Of a stretch of DNA of 64,000 nucleotides, positions 49,371 to 57,947 are shown one piece after another (position 1 is the first letter of the stretch; every line of letters starts with the position of its first letter). Location of the stretch: the NCBI GenBank assembly GCA_024399135.1, contig JAKSHY010000011.1, positions 34,995-98,994 on the forward strand. Direction: 5' to 3'. The translations under genes and the position numbers were made by a program. The DNA comes from Lachnospiraceae bacterium (GTDB lineage Bacteria; Bacillota; Clostridia; Lachnospirales; Lachnospiraceae). Under the pieces are notes generated by a model, which saw nothing but the letters and a program-made list of their open reading frames with translations, was not told where the DNA came from and made no database searches.

Positions 49371-50663
49371 ATGACAAACGTTGCAAATAAAAATTACGAA
49401 GACTGCTTACTTGGTTCGATGATTCTGGATCCGTCAGTTATTAATGACGTAATGATAACAGTAACATCAGGTGCATTTGTTTTTGGTCGTAACAAACAGA
49501 TTTTCGAAGTACTTACAGATCTGGCTTCACACGGACAGCCTATTGATATGCTTACAGTATCTGATAAAGCACACGTTGAGATGAAAACACTCGCTGCCCT
49601 TACAGACAATCTTCCATTCGGATTTAATGCTGTAGCCTATGCAGAAAAACTGAACAAGATGTACATGGCAAGAGAAACTAAGAAGAATCTTATTGCCGCA
49701 GCAGAACAGATTTGTGATGAAAACGTAGTTGAAGTTGTAAGTCAGTTGGATTCAAACCTCAACACAATTACAACACAGAACACTGCAGTAAAACCTACTT
49801 CTCAGAAAGAACTTGTTATGAGAGTCATGGAAATGATGCAGGAAGCACAGAAGACAAAACCAGAACTCCTTGGTATGAAAACAGGATTCAACAAACTTGA
49901 TTCTATGCTTGATGGACTTCCAAAGGGTGATCAGGGAGATATCGTTATTGCAGCTCGTCCTTCAATCGGTAAAACATCTTTTGCTTCACAGATTGCAACA
50001 GGACTTGCTTCTAACGGACATAAAGGTGCTGTGTTTGAGTTTGAAATGTCATCAGATGCACTGCTTATGCGTGAACTCTGTATCGAGACAGGTATTGCAC
50101 CATACTTCATCAAACATGGTCTTGCACTTGAAACTCACTCTATGATGCAGAGAGTACAGGGTGGTATGCAGAGATTATTCGACCTGCCACTTGAATATTA
50201 TGACGTTACTAATGCCAAGACAGATATGACTTGGATTGAAAATAAAATCAGACAGTTGGCAAAAGAAGGTGTTGAATTCTTCGTAGTAGACCACATCGGG
50301 CTTATCAAACACGAAGATCCAAAACTTCCTGACTATGCAAGAATCTCTGATATCTCGGCACGTTTTCAGAAACTCTGCCGAAAATACAATATCGCAATCA
50401 TTCAGTTGGTACAGGTAAACCGTGTAGCAGAAGGTGAACGTCCTACTCTGGCTCATCTCAAAGGCTCAGGAGCAATCGAAGAGAATGCAGATATCGTAAT
50501 GATGTTGCATCGTGACAGAGCACAGTCACCTGAAGACACTGTAATTAAAACTGACATTATTGTTGCTAAAAACCGTAACGGAAGTTGTGGAACTATTAAG
50601 TTTGACTTCTTCCCTAAGTTTACAAAATTCTCTGAAGCAGAAGAGGAAAAAGAAGCTGCCTAG
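49371..50663 (+). CDS. dnaB: DnaB-like replicative helicase
   Basis: 430 residues. DnaB N-terminal domain (EDCLLGSMILDPSVINDVMI), Walker A ARPSIGKTS near 194, Walker B FFVVDHIGLIK near 302, and HLKGSGAIEENADIVMMLHR of motif H4. Hexameric 5'-3' helicase at the phage fork. AGGG ribosome site just after the loader gene. Confidence 0.9.
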   Translation: MTNVANKNYEDCLLGSMILDPSVINDVMITVTSGAFVFGRNKQIFEVLTDLASHGQPIDMLTVSDKAHVEMKTLAALTDNLPFGFNAVAYAEKLNKMYMARETKKNLIAAAEQICDENVVEVVSQLDSNLNTITTQNTAVKPTSQKELVMRVMEMMQEAQKTKPELLGMKTGFNKLDSMLDGLPKGDQGDIVIAARPSIGKTSFASQIATGLASNGHKGAVFEFEMSSDALLMRELCIETGIAPYFIKHGLALETHSMMQRVQGGMQRLFDLPLEYYDVTNAKTDMTWIENKIRQLAKEGVEFFVVDHIGLIKHEDPKLPDYARISDISARFQKLCRKYNIAIIQLVQVNRVAEGERPTLAHLKGSGAIEENADIVMMLHRDRAQSPEDTVIKTDIIVAKNRNGSCGTIKFDFFPKFTKFSEAEEEKEAA

Positions 50664-50693
50664 CACGAGAACTTTTCTTATCGAGGATATTAT
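50663..50693 (+). promoter_or_regulatory. GCACGAGAA-type promoter, leaderless
   Basis: GCACGAGAA, 16 bases, TATTAT, then 6 bases to the ATG of the next gene. Confidence 0.55.
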
Positions 50694-50699
50694 CTAAGC

Positions 50700-51140
50700 A
50701 TGTATAACTTCGACAAGAAATATATCAGTACCCACACTTTAGCAGACTGTCTTGAAGAGTACGAATGTGCTTACGAGACTCTGCGACTGTGGTGTCTGTT
50801 CCACAAAGTAAAATACCTTAAAAACAAAAAAGAAAAGAAACGTATGTGTGATGAGAAAATCTCCCAGTACGTTGGAAAGATGTCAGACCGTAGTATTGCA
50901 AAAACACTTGGAATCTCTCGTAACAAGGTTTTTCAGTATCGTCTTGAACACAATATTAAGCCATACGGTAAACATACATATCACGTTTCAGACAACATTG
51001 AAACAATCCTTGATGAATACAACGAACTTGGATCTCTTCAGAAAGTTGCTGATAAACACGGAGTTACAAGAGAAGCAGTAAGACAGTGGTTTGCTTCTGC
51101 AGGATACCACTATGTGAAGAACCAAGGATATGTGAAGTGA
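50700..51140 (+). CDS. Double HTH DNA-binding protein
   Basis: 146 residues with repeated HTH-like segments: SDRSIAKTLGISRNKVFQYR (about 62-81) and SLQKVADKHGVTREAVRQWF (about 114-133). Resembles phage transcription factors. No ribosome site; transcription probably starts at the ATG. Confidence 0.7.
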   Translation: MYNFDKKYISTHTLADCLEEYECAYETLRLWCLFHKVKYLKNKKEKKRMCDEKISQYVGKMSDRSIAKTLGISRNKVFQYRLEHNIKPYGKHTYHVSDNIETILDEYNELGSLQKVADKHGVTREAVRQWFASAGYHYVKNQGYVK

Positions 51141-51475
51141 AACATTGGATTGTACTGTCAGCAGTCCTGCTCTGTTTTTGTATTGCTTCATTCCTGACAC
51201 TTATCGAATACGACAGACAAATGAAATCACTTCAACTCGATTATGAGGCCCTTGAAGAAGAATACAAATCTATCGAGCTGGAAAACGAATTAATCAAGAC
51301 GGCCTATAAAGACCTGTTAATCAATGAACTAAAAAAAGTAGATGACTATATTGCTTGGAAGGAAGGACTTACTGCCCTTCATAAAATTGATATTCCGGTT
51401 GTAGTCATTACAGACGAAGAGAGACAAGAGTTCTGGAGTAATTATTTTTTGTGCACGACTTCTGAAGAAGAATAA
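51137..51475 (+). CDS. Single-pass membrane protein with coiled coil
   Basis: 112 residues, GTG start overlapping the previous stop. TM segment at about 4-22 (WIVLSAVLLCFCIASFLTLI), then a coiled coil (SLQLDYEALEEEYKSIELEN). i-spanin-like shape, but the real spanin pair is at 60.9-61.4 kb. Role unknown. Confidence 0.55.
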   Translation: MKHWIVLSAVLLCFCIASFLTLIEYDRQMKSLQLDYEALEEEYKSIELENELIKTAYKDLLINELKKVDDYIAWKEGLTALHKIDIPVVVITDEERQEFWSNYFLCTTSEEE

Positions 51476-51483
51476 TTTAGGAT
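51453..51483 (+). promoter_or_regulatory. GCACGACTT-type promoter inside a gene end
   Basis: GCACGACTT, 16 bases, TAGGAT; 6 bases to the next ATG. An AGGA inside the -10 box could double as a ribosome site for read-through messages. Confidence 0.55.
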
Positions 51484-51489
51484 TTGAGT

Positions 51490-51738
51490 ATGAGCATAGC
51501 TGAAGAAATTGATGGTTTTTTGAAAGATTACGAATGTGAAGGTGAACAGGCAGAATGGTTTGTTGACCTTTTGAAAAGAGCAAGTAAGGAACTAAAGGCT
51601 CTTATGGCAGATGGTGACACTTTGCTACAAGTGATTGAAAACAAAAATCACAATAACTCTCTTATGAGAAGCCGTATTGCAGACTTGGAAAAAGAAAATA
51701 AAGAACTTAAGAAGGGGTTGAAACGTGGGAAAAATTGA
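51490..51738 (+). CDS. Coiled-coil protein, 82 residues
   Basis: Helical throughout (LKRASKELKALMADGDTLLQ, ending in a Lys/Glu coiled coil). Overlaps the next gene by 14 bases. Unknown. Confidence 0.55.
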   Translation: MSIAEEIDGFLKDYECEGEQAEWFVDLLKRASKELKALMADGDTLLQVIENKNHNNSLMRSRIADLEKENKELKKGLKRGKN

Positions 51739-51967
51739 AAAGGTATTGGTAGCAGGTCTTGTTTTTACAGTGTGTGCTGTAATTAATTCAATTATCTATC
51801 AGTCAAGACAAATCAACTATGACGCAGGAAAAGTGGAGGATCGTAAAGCTCCAACCGTACAGAATATGTACTATCAGGAAAGAGTTGAACAGGCAAAACC
51901 TTATTTTAATGAATATGGCTATATATCTTTAGACTTCACTATGCCGGATTTGAGAAATGGCAGATAA
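51725..51967 (+). CDS. Small membrane protein, 80 residues, GTG start
   Basis: TM at about 6-25 (KVLVAGLVFTVCAVINSIIY) then a soluble tail. GGGG-rich ribosome site in the previous gene. Unknown. Confidence 0.55.
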   Translation: MGKIEKVLVAGLVFTVCAVINSIIYQSRQINYDAGKVEDRKAPTVQNMYYQERVEQAKPYFNEYGYISLDFTMPDLRNGR

Positions 51968-52127
51968 AGAACTTGAAACAGCTTATATAATTATTAATCA
52001 GAACGGCAATGTAAAGTTAGATCGTTATTATGTTCATCCAAGATTGTATGCCACGGAAGAAATGGCAGAAAAATACAAAGGGTCTGGAACAGTCCATAAG
52101 GTCAAAATAGTTTTAGAGGATAAATAG
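51957..52127 (+). CDS. Small hypothetical protein, 56 residues
   Basis: Overlaps the previous gene by 11 bases. Alpha/beta composition (ETAYIIINQNGNVKLDRYYV). Unknown. Confidence 0.5.
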   Translation: MADKELETAYIIINQNGNVKLDRYYVHPRLYATEEMAEKYKGSGTVHKVKIVLEDK

Positions 52128-52129
52128 AA

Positions 52130-52333
52130 ATGGTAATAGAAACGGTAAGAATTAAGTATGAAGATGATGGGAAGGGAAAATGGCAATCAGTATCAGCCAG
52201 AATAGAAGTTGATGGGGATGATTACTTTCTTCCTGGGATTCAGGGATTTGGCGAGACAGAAAAGGAAGCAAAAGAGGACCTGAAAAATAATTTGTCACCT
52301 TTGTTGGAAGAAATTGAAAAATTGATAATGTAG
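52130..52333 (+). CDS. HicB-like small protein, 67 residues
   Basis: Pattern SVSARIEVDGDDYFLPGIQG, GFGETEKEAKEDLKNNL resembles the HicB-type partial RNase H fold. No HicA toxin adjacent. Tentative. Confidence 0.5.
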   Translation: MVIETVRIKYEDDGKGKWQSVSARIEVDGDDYFLPGIQGFGETEKEAKEDLKNNLSPLLEEIEKLIM

Positions 52334-52437
52334 TGACAATAAAACGGCAAAAGATTGTCATTAGGAAAATAAAAGTAATAAAGGTAGGTGAAATGCCCAG
52401 AAGAAGAAAAATTAGAAGAAAAATTAAGAGAAATTGA

Positions 52438-52701
52438 GTGGCTAAGAACAAAGCTATGGAACCTATACAGAAAACTTGGATGGTGGAAATGACAGGCGAA
52501 GAAAAATTAGAAAAAAAGAAATATTTTGTAAAAATTAAACTTGAAGAAGGCTGTCATTACCGGGATGGTGGTTTTATTTTGGAATTATCGTATGAGGAAT
52601 TGAATATAGAACTGATATATCAGAAAGTTCAGGAAAAACTAAGAGAAATCGGAGAGTTGAATTTGAAAATTGTAGAACTTATTGATATGAAGTCATTATA
52701 A
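52438..52701 (+). CDS. Hypothetical protein, up to 87 residues
   Basis: Start uncertain: GTG at the position given, or an ATG six codons later. Charged helical sequence. The bases before it (52334-52437) hold only a tiny Arg/Lys-rich frame I do not consider a gene. Confidence 0.45.
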   Translation: MAKNKAMEPIQKTWMVEMTGEEKLEKKKYFVKIKLEEGCHYRDGGFILELSYEELNIELIYQKVQEKLREIGELNLKIVELIDMKSL

Positions 52702-52708
52702 AAAATAT

Positions 52709-53053
52709 ATGTCAGGCGAGGTTGAAGAAATGTCAGAAGAAGTAATTTTGAGCAGAGTTAATTTTTGTAGTTCCTGTTCTCTTGAAGAAGAAAATGCAAG
52801 ACTCTCTAACTCGGTGATTGAATTAACTAACTCAAAAACCGAGTTAGAAAATAAAGTAACCGAGTTAGAAAAGCAGATTAAGAAAATAAAGAATTGTAAA
52901 AATTTGAATTTGAAACATAGTAAATGTGATAAGCGTTTGAAGATAGCAATAAACGTAAAAAAAAAAACAGACGATTATAAATTTATTGGTAAAACTTCAC
53001 CAATGGACTATATACCATTGAATAGTTTTTACACAGAAAGACACGATAGTTAA
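52709..53053 (+). CDS. Coiled-coil protein of the local Cys-motif family
   Basis: 114 residues. CSSCSLEEENARLSNSVIEL then a coiled coil with three ELTNSKTELENKV-like repeats, then KNCKNLNLKHSKCDKR, a degenerate version of the family's Cys end. A run of A near 52960 may reflect a frameshift altering the C-terminus. Confidence 0.5.
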   Translation: MSGEVEEMSEEVILSRVNFCSSCSLEEENARLSNSVIELTNSKTELENKVTELEKQIKKIKNCKNLNLKHSKCDKRLKIAINVKKKTDDYKFIGKTSPMDYIPLNSFYTERHDS

Positions 53054-53071
53054 AAAAAACAGATTAAAAAA

Positions 53072-53164
53072 ATGAAATCTGAAAATAACAATTGCCCTGA
53101 TGTAATGTGTGAAGATTGTAATAAAGAATGTGAACTTAAGAAGATATTAGGTGAAAATAATTAA
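53072..53164 (+). CDS. Tiny Cys-rich protein, 30 residues
   Basis: Contains CPDVMCEDCNKEC, a compact four-Cys motif. Weak ribosome site. Plausible but small. Confidence 0.35.
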   Translation: MKSENNNCPDVMCEDCNKECELKKILGENN

Positions 53165-53177
53165 GAGGAATAAATAC

Positions 53178-53828
53178 ATGGAAAAATCACTCACAATTAA
53201 AGATATGATTAGAGAAGAAAAACTGATTACAACAAAAGAATTAGCTGATAGTCTTGGTGTTGATATTAAGACTATTCAAAGAACTGTAGAATCACTCGAC
53301 ATGAATGTCGAACGAAGAGGAAAGTCTCATACGATGGTCTTTACAGAAATTCAGGCTACTGCAATCAAAGTTGAATTACAGAATCATTCAAAGGTTGCTC
53401 AGAATGGCTTCACTACTATGACAATCTCAAATGATGTTGAAATGTTGGCAATCAGTCAGAGACTTGCAGAGTATCAGAACAGACGTATTGCAGAACTTAC
53501 AGCATTAAATCAGACAATGCTTCCTAAAGCAGAGTTCTATGACAATTACTGCTCTTCCGAAAACCTTTCTGAAATTGAACTCCTCGGTGAAAAGACAGGT
53601 GTTGGTAAAAAGAACATCTTCAAAGTCCTGACAGTAGATAAAGTAATTCAGCCAAAGTTTGTAGACGGTATTAAGTTCTATCAGGCATATGCACCGTATG
53701 AAAAATATTTCAAATCCATTCCTGTTCCTTTTGAACTTCCTGATGGCACGAAAAAGAACCGAGATAAGCTTATGCTTACCCAAGAAGGGATGATTCATTT
53801 CCAGAAAAAATACGCAGTGAGTGAATGA
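53178..53828 (+). CDS. KilAC-domain antirepressor with N-terminal HTH
   Basis: 216 residues. HTH at about 8-50 (IREEKLITTKELADSLGVDI, KTIQRTVESL), then a KilAC-like C-terminal domain (LPKAEFYDNYCSSENLSEIE, KNRDKLMLTQEGMIHFQKKY). Antirepressors of this class inactivate CI-type repressors; the repressor here lacks a self-cleaving domain, which fits. GAGG ribosome site. Confidence 0.75.
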   Translation: MEKSLTIKDMIREEKLITTKELADSLGVDIKTIQRTVESLDMNVERRGKSHTMVFTEIQATAIKVELQNHSKVAQNGFTTMTISNDVEMLAISQRLAEYQNRRIAELTALNQTMLPKAEFYDNYCSSENLSEIELLGEKTGVGKKNIFKVLTVDKVIQPKFVDGIKFYQAYAPYEKYFKSIPVPFELPDGTKKNRDKLMLTQEGMIHFQKKYAVSE

Positions 53829-54202
53829 TGAAAAAAGAAACTAAAGACTTATTTGAATACTGTAAAGCTGCTGTAAGAGTTGTAACAAAAGATGTCAATT
53901 CTGGACTTACTCATTTTCAGGTATCTGAAGAAAAAGTGATAAAAGAACTTGAAGAACTTGAAACCAAACTAAAAGAAATGGAAGTCTACCTGACTAAAGG
54001 TGGAATCATTCTGGATAAAAACGGTAAGCAGTGTCATGACGGGGATAACGTAACGTTGTATCAGCATGTAAATGATGATCTTTATCAGGTTTATCGTGGA
54101 AAGATTATATTTAATATTAAATATAACCAACTTTATATATGTACCGATAGTGGTGGATTATTCAATCCTGCATCAGAACTTTTTGAACTTATTGAGGAAT
54201 AA
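53825..54202 (+). CDS. Hypothetical protein, 125 residues
   Basis: Helical N-terminus with a coiled coil (EEKVIKELEELETKLKEMEV), then a beta-rich domain (LYQVYRGKIIFNIKYNQLYI). Starts at ATGATG overlapping the antirepressor stop. Unknown. Confidence 0.55.
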   Translation: MMKKETKDLFEYCKAAVRVVTKDVNSGLTHFQVSEEKVIKELEELETKLKEMEVYLTKGGIILDKNGKQCHDGDNVTLYQHVNDDLYQVYRGKIIFNIKYNQLYICTDSGGLFNPASELFELIEE

Positions 54203-54204
54203 AA

Positions 54205-54726
54205 ATGACAAATAAAGATTTTGAATTTGTAAAACAGGCAGTTTATCTCGGAAAAGAAAAAGGAACCTGTAATCGTGGGCACTCAGGTGCAATTATCGTA
54301 GACAGTTTTGATAATATCATTTCAGCAGGTGTTGTAGGAGTTCCAAAAGGAGTGCCAAGTTGTAATGACGCAGGACACCTGATGAAACGTGTATTCCCTC
54401 TTACTCTCGGACTTCAGCCACTTGGAAAAGATGCAATGGGTCAGACAGAAAAACTCGGTGAAGGTTCAGACCATTGTATGCGAACTATTCATGCAGAAAC
54501 AGAAGCAATTGCCCTTGCTGCTAAAAATGGTGTAATGACTGAAGGTGCAACTTGTTACTGCAAGATGACTCCTTGCCGTAACTGTGCGATGGTTTTGATT
54601 CAGGCAGGTATTAAACGTGTTGTCTGTGAAAAGCATTATCACTCTGAAGCAGAGTCTGTTGAGATGTTTAAGCAGGTTGGAATGAAAATCGAATGGGTTG
54701 AAGATTGTGTGGAGGAGTATAAATAA
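54205..54726 (+). CDS. Deoxycytidylate deaminase-like protein
   Basis: 173 residues. Zinc-binding cytidine deaminase motifs TIHAETEAIALAAKNG (HAE) and MTPCRNCAMVLIQAGI (PCxxC). Converts dCMP to dUMP, feeding thymidylate synthesis with the dUTPase. AGGA site 8 bases before the ATG; coupled to the next gene by TAATG. Confidence 0.85.
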   Translation: MTNKDFEFVKQAVYLGKEKGTCNRGHSGAIIVDSFDNIISAGVVGVPKGVPSCNDAGHLMKRVFPLTLGLQPLGKDAMGQTEKLGEGSDHCMRTIHAETEAIALAAKNGVMTEGATCYCKMTPCRNCAMVLIQAGIKRVVCEKHYHSEAESVEMFKQVGMKIEWVEDCVEEYK

Positions 54727-55223
54727 TGACTCTTGAAGAATATAGAAATCAGCAAAAGGAAGTTGAAGAACGATACCGTAATGGCGAACCTCTTATCTAT
54801 TCAGATTTAGGTGCGTTGGATTGGATTTATTGGGATATGCCTAGAGAGCATTGTCAGGAATTTAAGTTCGATTGGGATAAGTTTAAGTATAAAATTATCA
54901 CTAAAGAAGAAATCCCACGTTATAAATCATATACTTCATTAATCACTGTCAAAGTAGATAAGGATAAAGAAGTGAGTATGGATAACGTAAGAAACCATAA
55001 CGTTGGAAATTCAGATTATGCAAAAATGAAGCTTCAGCCTTGGGATGTATGGACTGCATGGCATCTCAATCCTTGGGATGCAGATATTGTAAAACGTATC
55101 GCAAGAACAAAAGAAGAACCTGGAATGACTCCTATGGAAGCAAGACGTATGGATTATGAAAAGATTATCCATGACGCACAGGAATGTATCAGACAGATTG
55201 ATACCGGAACTTATTGGAGATAA
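54726..55223 (+). CDS. Hypothetical protein, 165 residues
   Basis: Trp-rich (LQPWDVWTAWHLNPWDADIV) with an acidic helical N-terminus. Between the deaminase and a membrane gene. Unknown; possibly nucleotide-related by context. Confidence 0.55.
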   Translation: MTLEEYRNQQKEVEERYRNGEPLIYSDLGALDWIYWDMPREHCQEFKFDWDKFKYKIITKEEIPRYKSYTSLITVKVDKDKEVSMDNVRNHNVGNSDYAKMKLQPWDVWTAWHLNPWDADIVKRIARTKEEPGMTPMEARRMDYEKIIHDAQECIRQIDTGTYWR

Positions 55224-55226
55224 ATA

Positions 55227-55496
55227 ATGAAAATATTTTTATTTGTTCTTGCCTACATCATTTTAGGTTTTGCAGAGATTGTACTCACTGCATTTGTGTA
55301 TTTTCTTAGATATTACGTAACCTTCAAAGAAGCTCTTTCAGATGTTCTGCGTAATGATGCAGATGGTGAACCATGCCCTACGATTATTGTGGTGATTTGG
55401 CCAGTGGCTTTTGTTAGGTCAATGTGTCTATTAATTGCGATAGGTTGTGAAAGCCTATTTGATAAACTTGCAGATTTATTGGAGGGACACAAATAA
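55227..55496 (+). CDS. Membrane protein, 89 residues
   Basis: Two TM segments (about 2-26 and 52-73). Overlaps the next gene by one base. Unknown. Confidence 0.6.
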   Translation: MKIFLFVLAYIILGFAEIVLTAFVYFLRYYVTFKEALSDVLRNDADGEPCPTIIVVIWPVAFVRSMCLLIAIGCESLFDKLADLLEGHK

Positions 55497-55645
55497 TGCT
55501 TTATTTATCATTACTTCTTGCTCTAATCTGTCTTATTACATTTGGGTTTACAGTTGCAGAAATTGGATTTAAGGCAGCCCCTTGTTTAGTATTTGGGCTT
55601 TATTGGTTGGGTGTTTTTATTATGAAATTAAAAGGAGTAGTATAA
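55496..55645 (+). CDS. Small membrane protein, 49 residues
   Basis: Nearly all hydrophobic with two TM stretches (LYLSLLLALICLITFGFTVA and CLVFGLYWLGVFIM). GGAGG before the ATG; its stop overlaps the next start (TAATG). Unknown. Confidence 0.6.
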   Translation: MLYLSLLLALICLITFGFTVAEIGFKAAPCLVFGLYWLGVFIMKLKGVV

Positions 55646-56388
55646 TGCTTGAAGTAAAAAATACGGTTGTAACAAATCTTGGTCGTTCATTGAATGCTGC
55701 CGGAAATGCTTTCTCAATTGGTGAGATTGATTCACGTTGGACTGAAATTGATTCGATTCATGAAAATTTCTTTTCAAGTATAAATGAAGATGAACGTCTG
55801 AAAAATAATATCAAACCTTATCAGAGATCTCTTGGAAGAAATGCAGAAGACCATCAGTCTCATGACCACTACCTCTGTGGAATCGGAGTAACATTCGATA
55901 TCAAATATCCTTTGTATTGGTCACCAGAGTTTCAGAGATACCACTTCTCAGAAATCGTTTCTTCACAGTCTACAATGCACTGTCTTACTAATGCCGGAAA
56001 GAGAGAAGACTTTGCTAAGCTCTTCAATAAATATGTAGATGGTTACATTATCTCAATCGTAAAAAACATGATTGATGACTATAACCACACAGTCGATGAA
56101 CTTAAAGAAATTAAAAAAGAATTTAATGAATGTGAAGACTGGGAAAAACCTGGATGTGAAATGCTTGTTAAAAGTAAGCAGAACGAAGTTTATGAAAAGT
56201 TTATGAAGATTCGTTCAAATCTTCCGTCAGGGTATGAGATGTGGATGACAGTTGAAACCAACTATCTCGAACTGAAAACAATTCTCAAACAGAGAACAAA
56301 TCATAAACTCAAAGAGGACTGGGGTGCATTCTGTGACTGGATCCACACTCTCCCACTCTTTGATTATCTTACACAGAAAGGAGAATAA
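55645..56388 (+). CDS. ThyX-like (tentative) protein, 247 residues
   Basis: QRYHFSEIVSSQSTMHC (about 98-114) and YLELKTILKQRTNHKLKEDW (about 208-227) resemble in layout the substrate-binding and Arg/His motifs of flavin-dependent thymidylate synthases, though the exact RHRxxSxNExSxR signature is not there. The dCMP deaminase and dUTPase make dUMP, so a thymidylate synthase-like partner would fit. Could be an unrelated phage protein. AGGAG ribosome site. Confidence 0.4.
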   Translation: MLEVKNTVVTNLGRSLNAAGNAFSIGEIDSRWTEIDSIHENFFSSINEDERLKNNIKPYQRSLGRNAEDHQSHDHYLCGIGVTFDIKYPLYWSPEFQRYHFSEIVSSQSTMHCLTNAGKREDFAKLFNKYVDGYIISIVKNMIDDYNHTVDELKEIKKEFNECEDWEKPGCEMLVKSKQNEVYEKFMKIRSNLPSGYEMWMTVETNYLELKTILKQRTNHKLKEDWGAFCDWIHTLPLFDYLTQKGE

Positions 56389-56390
56389 AC

Positions 56391-56681
56391 ATGAATAAGG
56401 CTGTATTCGATATCTTTATTGAAACTCTTAAAGAATATGATTTTAGAAAATTCTATGAATCGCAACGTTGTGAGGTGGTAATAACTGTTGAAGGACATCC
56501 TTTTAAGTTAAAACTTTGGACAGAAAGTAATAGAGATGATTTTGTTTCTCACATGGCTCTAATGTATAACGACAAAAAAATAGCAAGTGGTGAAGCTGGT
56601 TATGCCTATTATAACATTGCCAGAAATGACCTTGTGGAAAATCTTGAAAATATTAAACAGTTCTTTGATGAATTATATTAG
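56391..56681 (+). CDS. Hypothetical protein, 96 residues
   Basis: AGGAG upstream; alpha/beta composition (CEVVITVEGHPFKLKLWTES). Followed 10 bases later by a metalloprotease-like gene. Unknown. Confidence 0.55.
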   Translation: MNKAVFDIFIETLKEYDFRKFYESQRCEVVITVEGHPFKLKLWTESNRDDFVSHMALMYNDKKIASGEAGYAYYNIARNDLVENLENIKQFFDELY

Positions 56682-56691
56682 GAGAATAAAA

Positions 56692-56970
56692 GTGGCTTAT
56701 ACAAAGAAAGTAAACATCTGTGGAATTGACTTCACTGTAGAAGAACTTCCACCAAACGCAAGAGATGATACATTTATGGGTCGTTCAGACATTGTGGCCT
56801 GTAAAATCTCTCTGAATGCAGATATGCCTGCACAGCAGAAACAGGTAACTTTAATTCACGAAGTTCTTCACTGTATTCTGGATAATCACAGTTTTGCAAA
56901 AGAATCCAATGATGAAGTTTTGGTAAGCACACTTGCATCTGAACTTTACAGACTTGGATTAAAATTATAG
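56692..56970 (+). CDS. ImmA/IrrE-like zinc metalloprotease, 92 residues, GTG start
   Basis: TLIHEVLHCILDNHSF carries HExxH. Small size suits phage DUF955-like proteases that cleave repressors. A CI-type repressor lacking a self-cleavage domain is a possible target, by analogy with ImmA-ImmR. GTG chosen behind AGGAG. Confidence 0.6.
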   Translation: MAYTKKVNICGIDFTVEELPPNARDDTFMGRSDIVACKISLNADMPAQQKQVTLIHEVLHCILDNHSFAKESNDEVLVSTLASELYRLGLKL

Positions 56971-56981
56971 GAGAAATAAAC

Positions 56982-57425
56982 ATGAAGAAATTTTTGATTG
57001 TTTTTATGGCTGTCATCATGGTTGTGATGACAGGTTGTAGTGCAAACATGATTGCTGCTGCAAATCAGGAAAGAGAGGCTGATGCAGCAAGGTATCAGAG
57101 CGAATATGCAAAGACAGTAAACAAGCTGGAAATGTCTGAAAGTAATTTCAAAAATTACAGACGTGTAAGTTTCTATAATGTTCGTCTTGGTGAAATCGTA
57201 TTTGCTTGCGAAGGTTACTGTCACGTTCAGATTGATAGAGACGGTGATGTTGAAATCGTAGTAAAGGTCGGAGAAGGTGAATTCTTAAGACATTACCTTG
57301 GGCAGAAGCAGGATATTACTTATTTCAGCGAACAGCTTAAGCCGTCTAAAAATATTGATAACTTCAGATACAAAATCGTATGGAATCCAAATAACTGGAT
57401 CCCGGTATTCGATTCTGATTTGTAG
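56982..57425 (+). CDS. Lipoprotein, 147 residues
   Basis: KKFLIVFMAVIMVVMTGCSA is a signal peptide with a lipobox (MTGC). The mature part starts with a helical segment, then a beta-rich domain. Possibly a superinfection-exclusion or surface lipoprotein. AGGAG site. Confidence 0.7.
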   Translation: MKKFLIVFMAVIMVVMTGCSANMIAAANQEREADAARYQSEYAKTVNKLEMSESNFKNYRRVSFYNVRLGEIVFACEGYCHVQIDRDGDVEIVVKVGEGEFLRHYLGQKQDITYFSEQLKPSKNIDNFRYKIVWNPNNWIPVFDSDL

Positions 57426-57455
57426 CACGACAACTAATTAATATTATGCGATAGT
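57425..57455 (+). promoter_or_regulatory. GCACGACAA-type promoter
   Basis: GCACGACAA, 16 bases, GATAGT; followed by a normal GGAGG site and ATG. Confidence 0.5.
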
Positions 57456-57472
57456 TGTTGTGGAGGAAAAAT

Positions 57473-57676
57473 ATGAGACAGAATCTTTGTGTTTGCGACA
57501 TCTGTAAAAAAGACATTCCTAGCACTGAAGAACGACATGAAGTAACAGACGTTCTTCGTTCTGAAAAAACAGACGTTGCAATTATTAGTAATCCTAGCAC
57601 AATAAATCAGAAAGTTAAGCATTACGACATTTGTAACGAATGCTTTGCAAAAATCTTTCCAGCTCAGGAATCCTAA
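57473..57676 (+). CDS. Small zinc-finger-like protein, 67 residues
   Basis: CVCDICKKDIPST at the N-terminus and CNECFAKIF at the end give a CxxC...CxxC pair. GGAGG site. Likely zinc binding. Confidence 0.6.
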   Translation: MRQNLCVCDICKKDIPSTEERHEVTDVLRSEKTDVAIISNPSTINQKVKHYDICNECFAKIFPAQES

Positions 57677-57728
57677 TTTTGGTTTGATCTAAAGCCCAAG
57701 ACTTTATATCATAAAAACTCCTTGTATT

Positions 57729-57766
57729 GGGTCTGGTGTCGTTGGCATCAGACCCTCTTTTTATTT
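57729..57766 (+). terminator. Rho-independent terminator
   Basis: GGGTCTG / CAGACCC stem, then CTCTTTTTATTT, immediately before a small gene. Confidence 0.8.
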
Positions 57767-57774
57767 GAGGCAAT

Positions 57775-57942
57775 ATGACAGTAGGTGAATTAGAATCTAA
57801 ACTTTCACGTTTTCCACAGACAGCACAAGTAAGAATTGATATCGGTGACAACAATCAAGAAATCAAAGAAATTATGTATGAAGAGTTCGAGTTTCTTCCA
57901 CCAGAAGATGACCTTCGAGATGTTGTCACACTGATGGGATAA
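57775..57942 (+). CDS. Small hypothetical protein, 55 residues
   Basis: TVGELESKLSRFPQTAQVRI opening resembles the 27974 protein. Behind TGAGG. Last gene before the attachment site. Unknown. Confidence 0.55.
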   Translation: MTVGELESKLSRFPQTAQVRIDIGDNNQEIKEIMYEEFEFLPPEDDLRDVVTLMG

Positions 57943-57947
57943 AACGT

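Noticed and set aside
52393..52437. 14-codon Arg/Lys-rich frame
   Set aside because: Too short and of low complexity to support as a gene.
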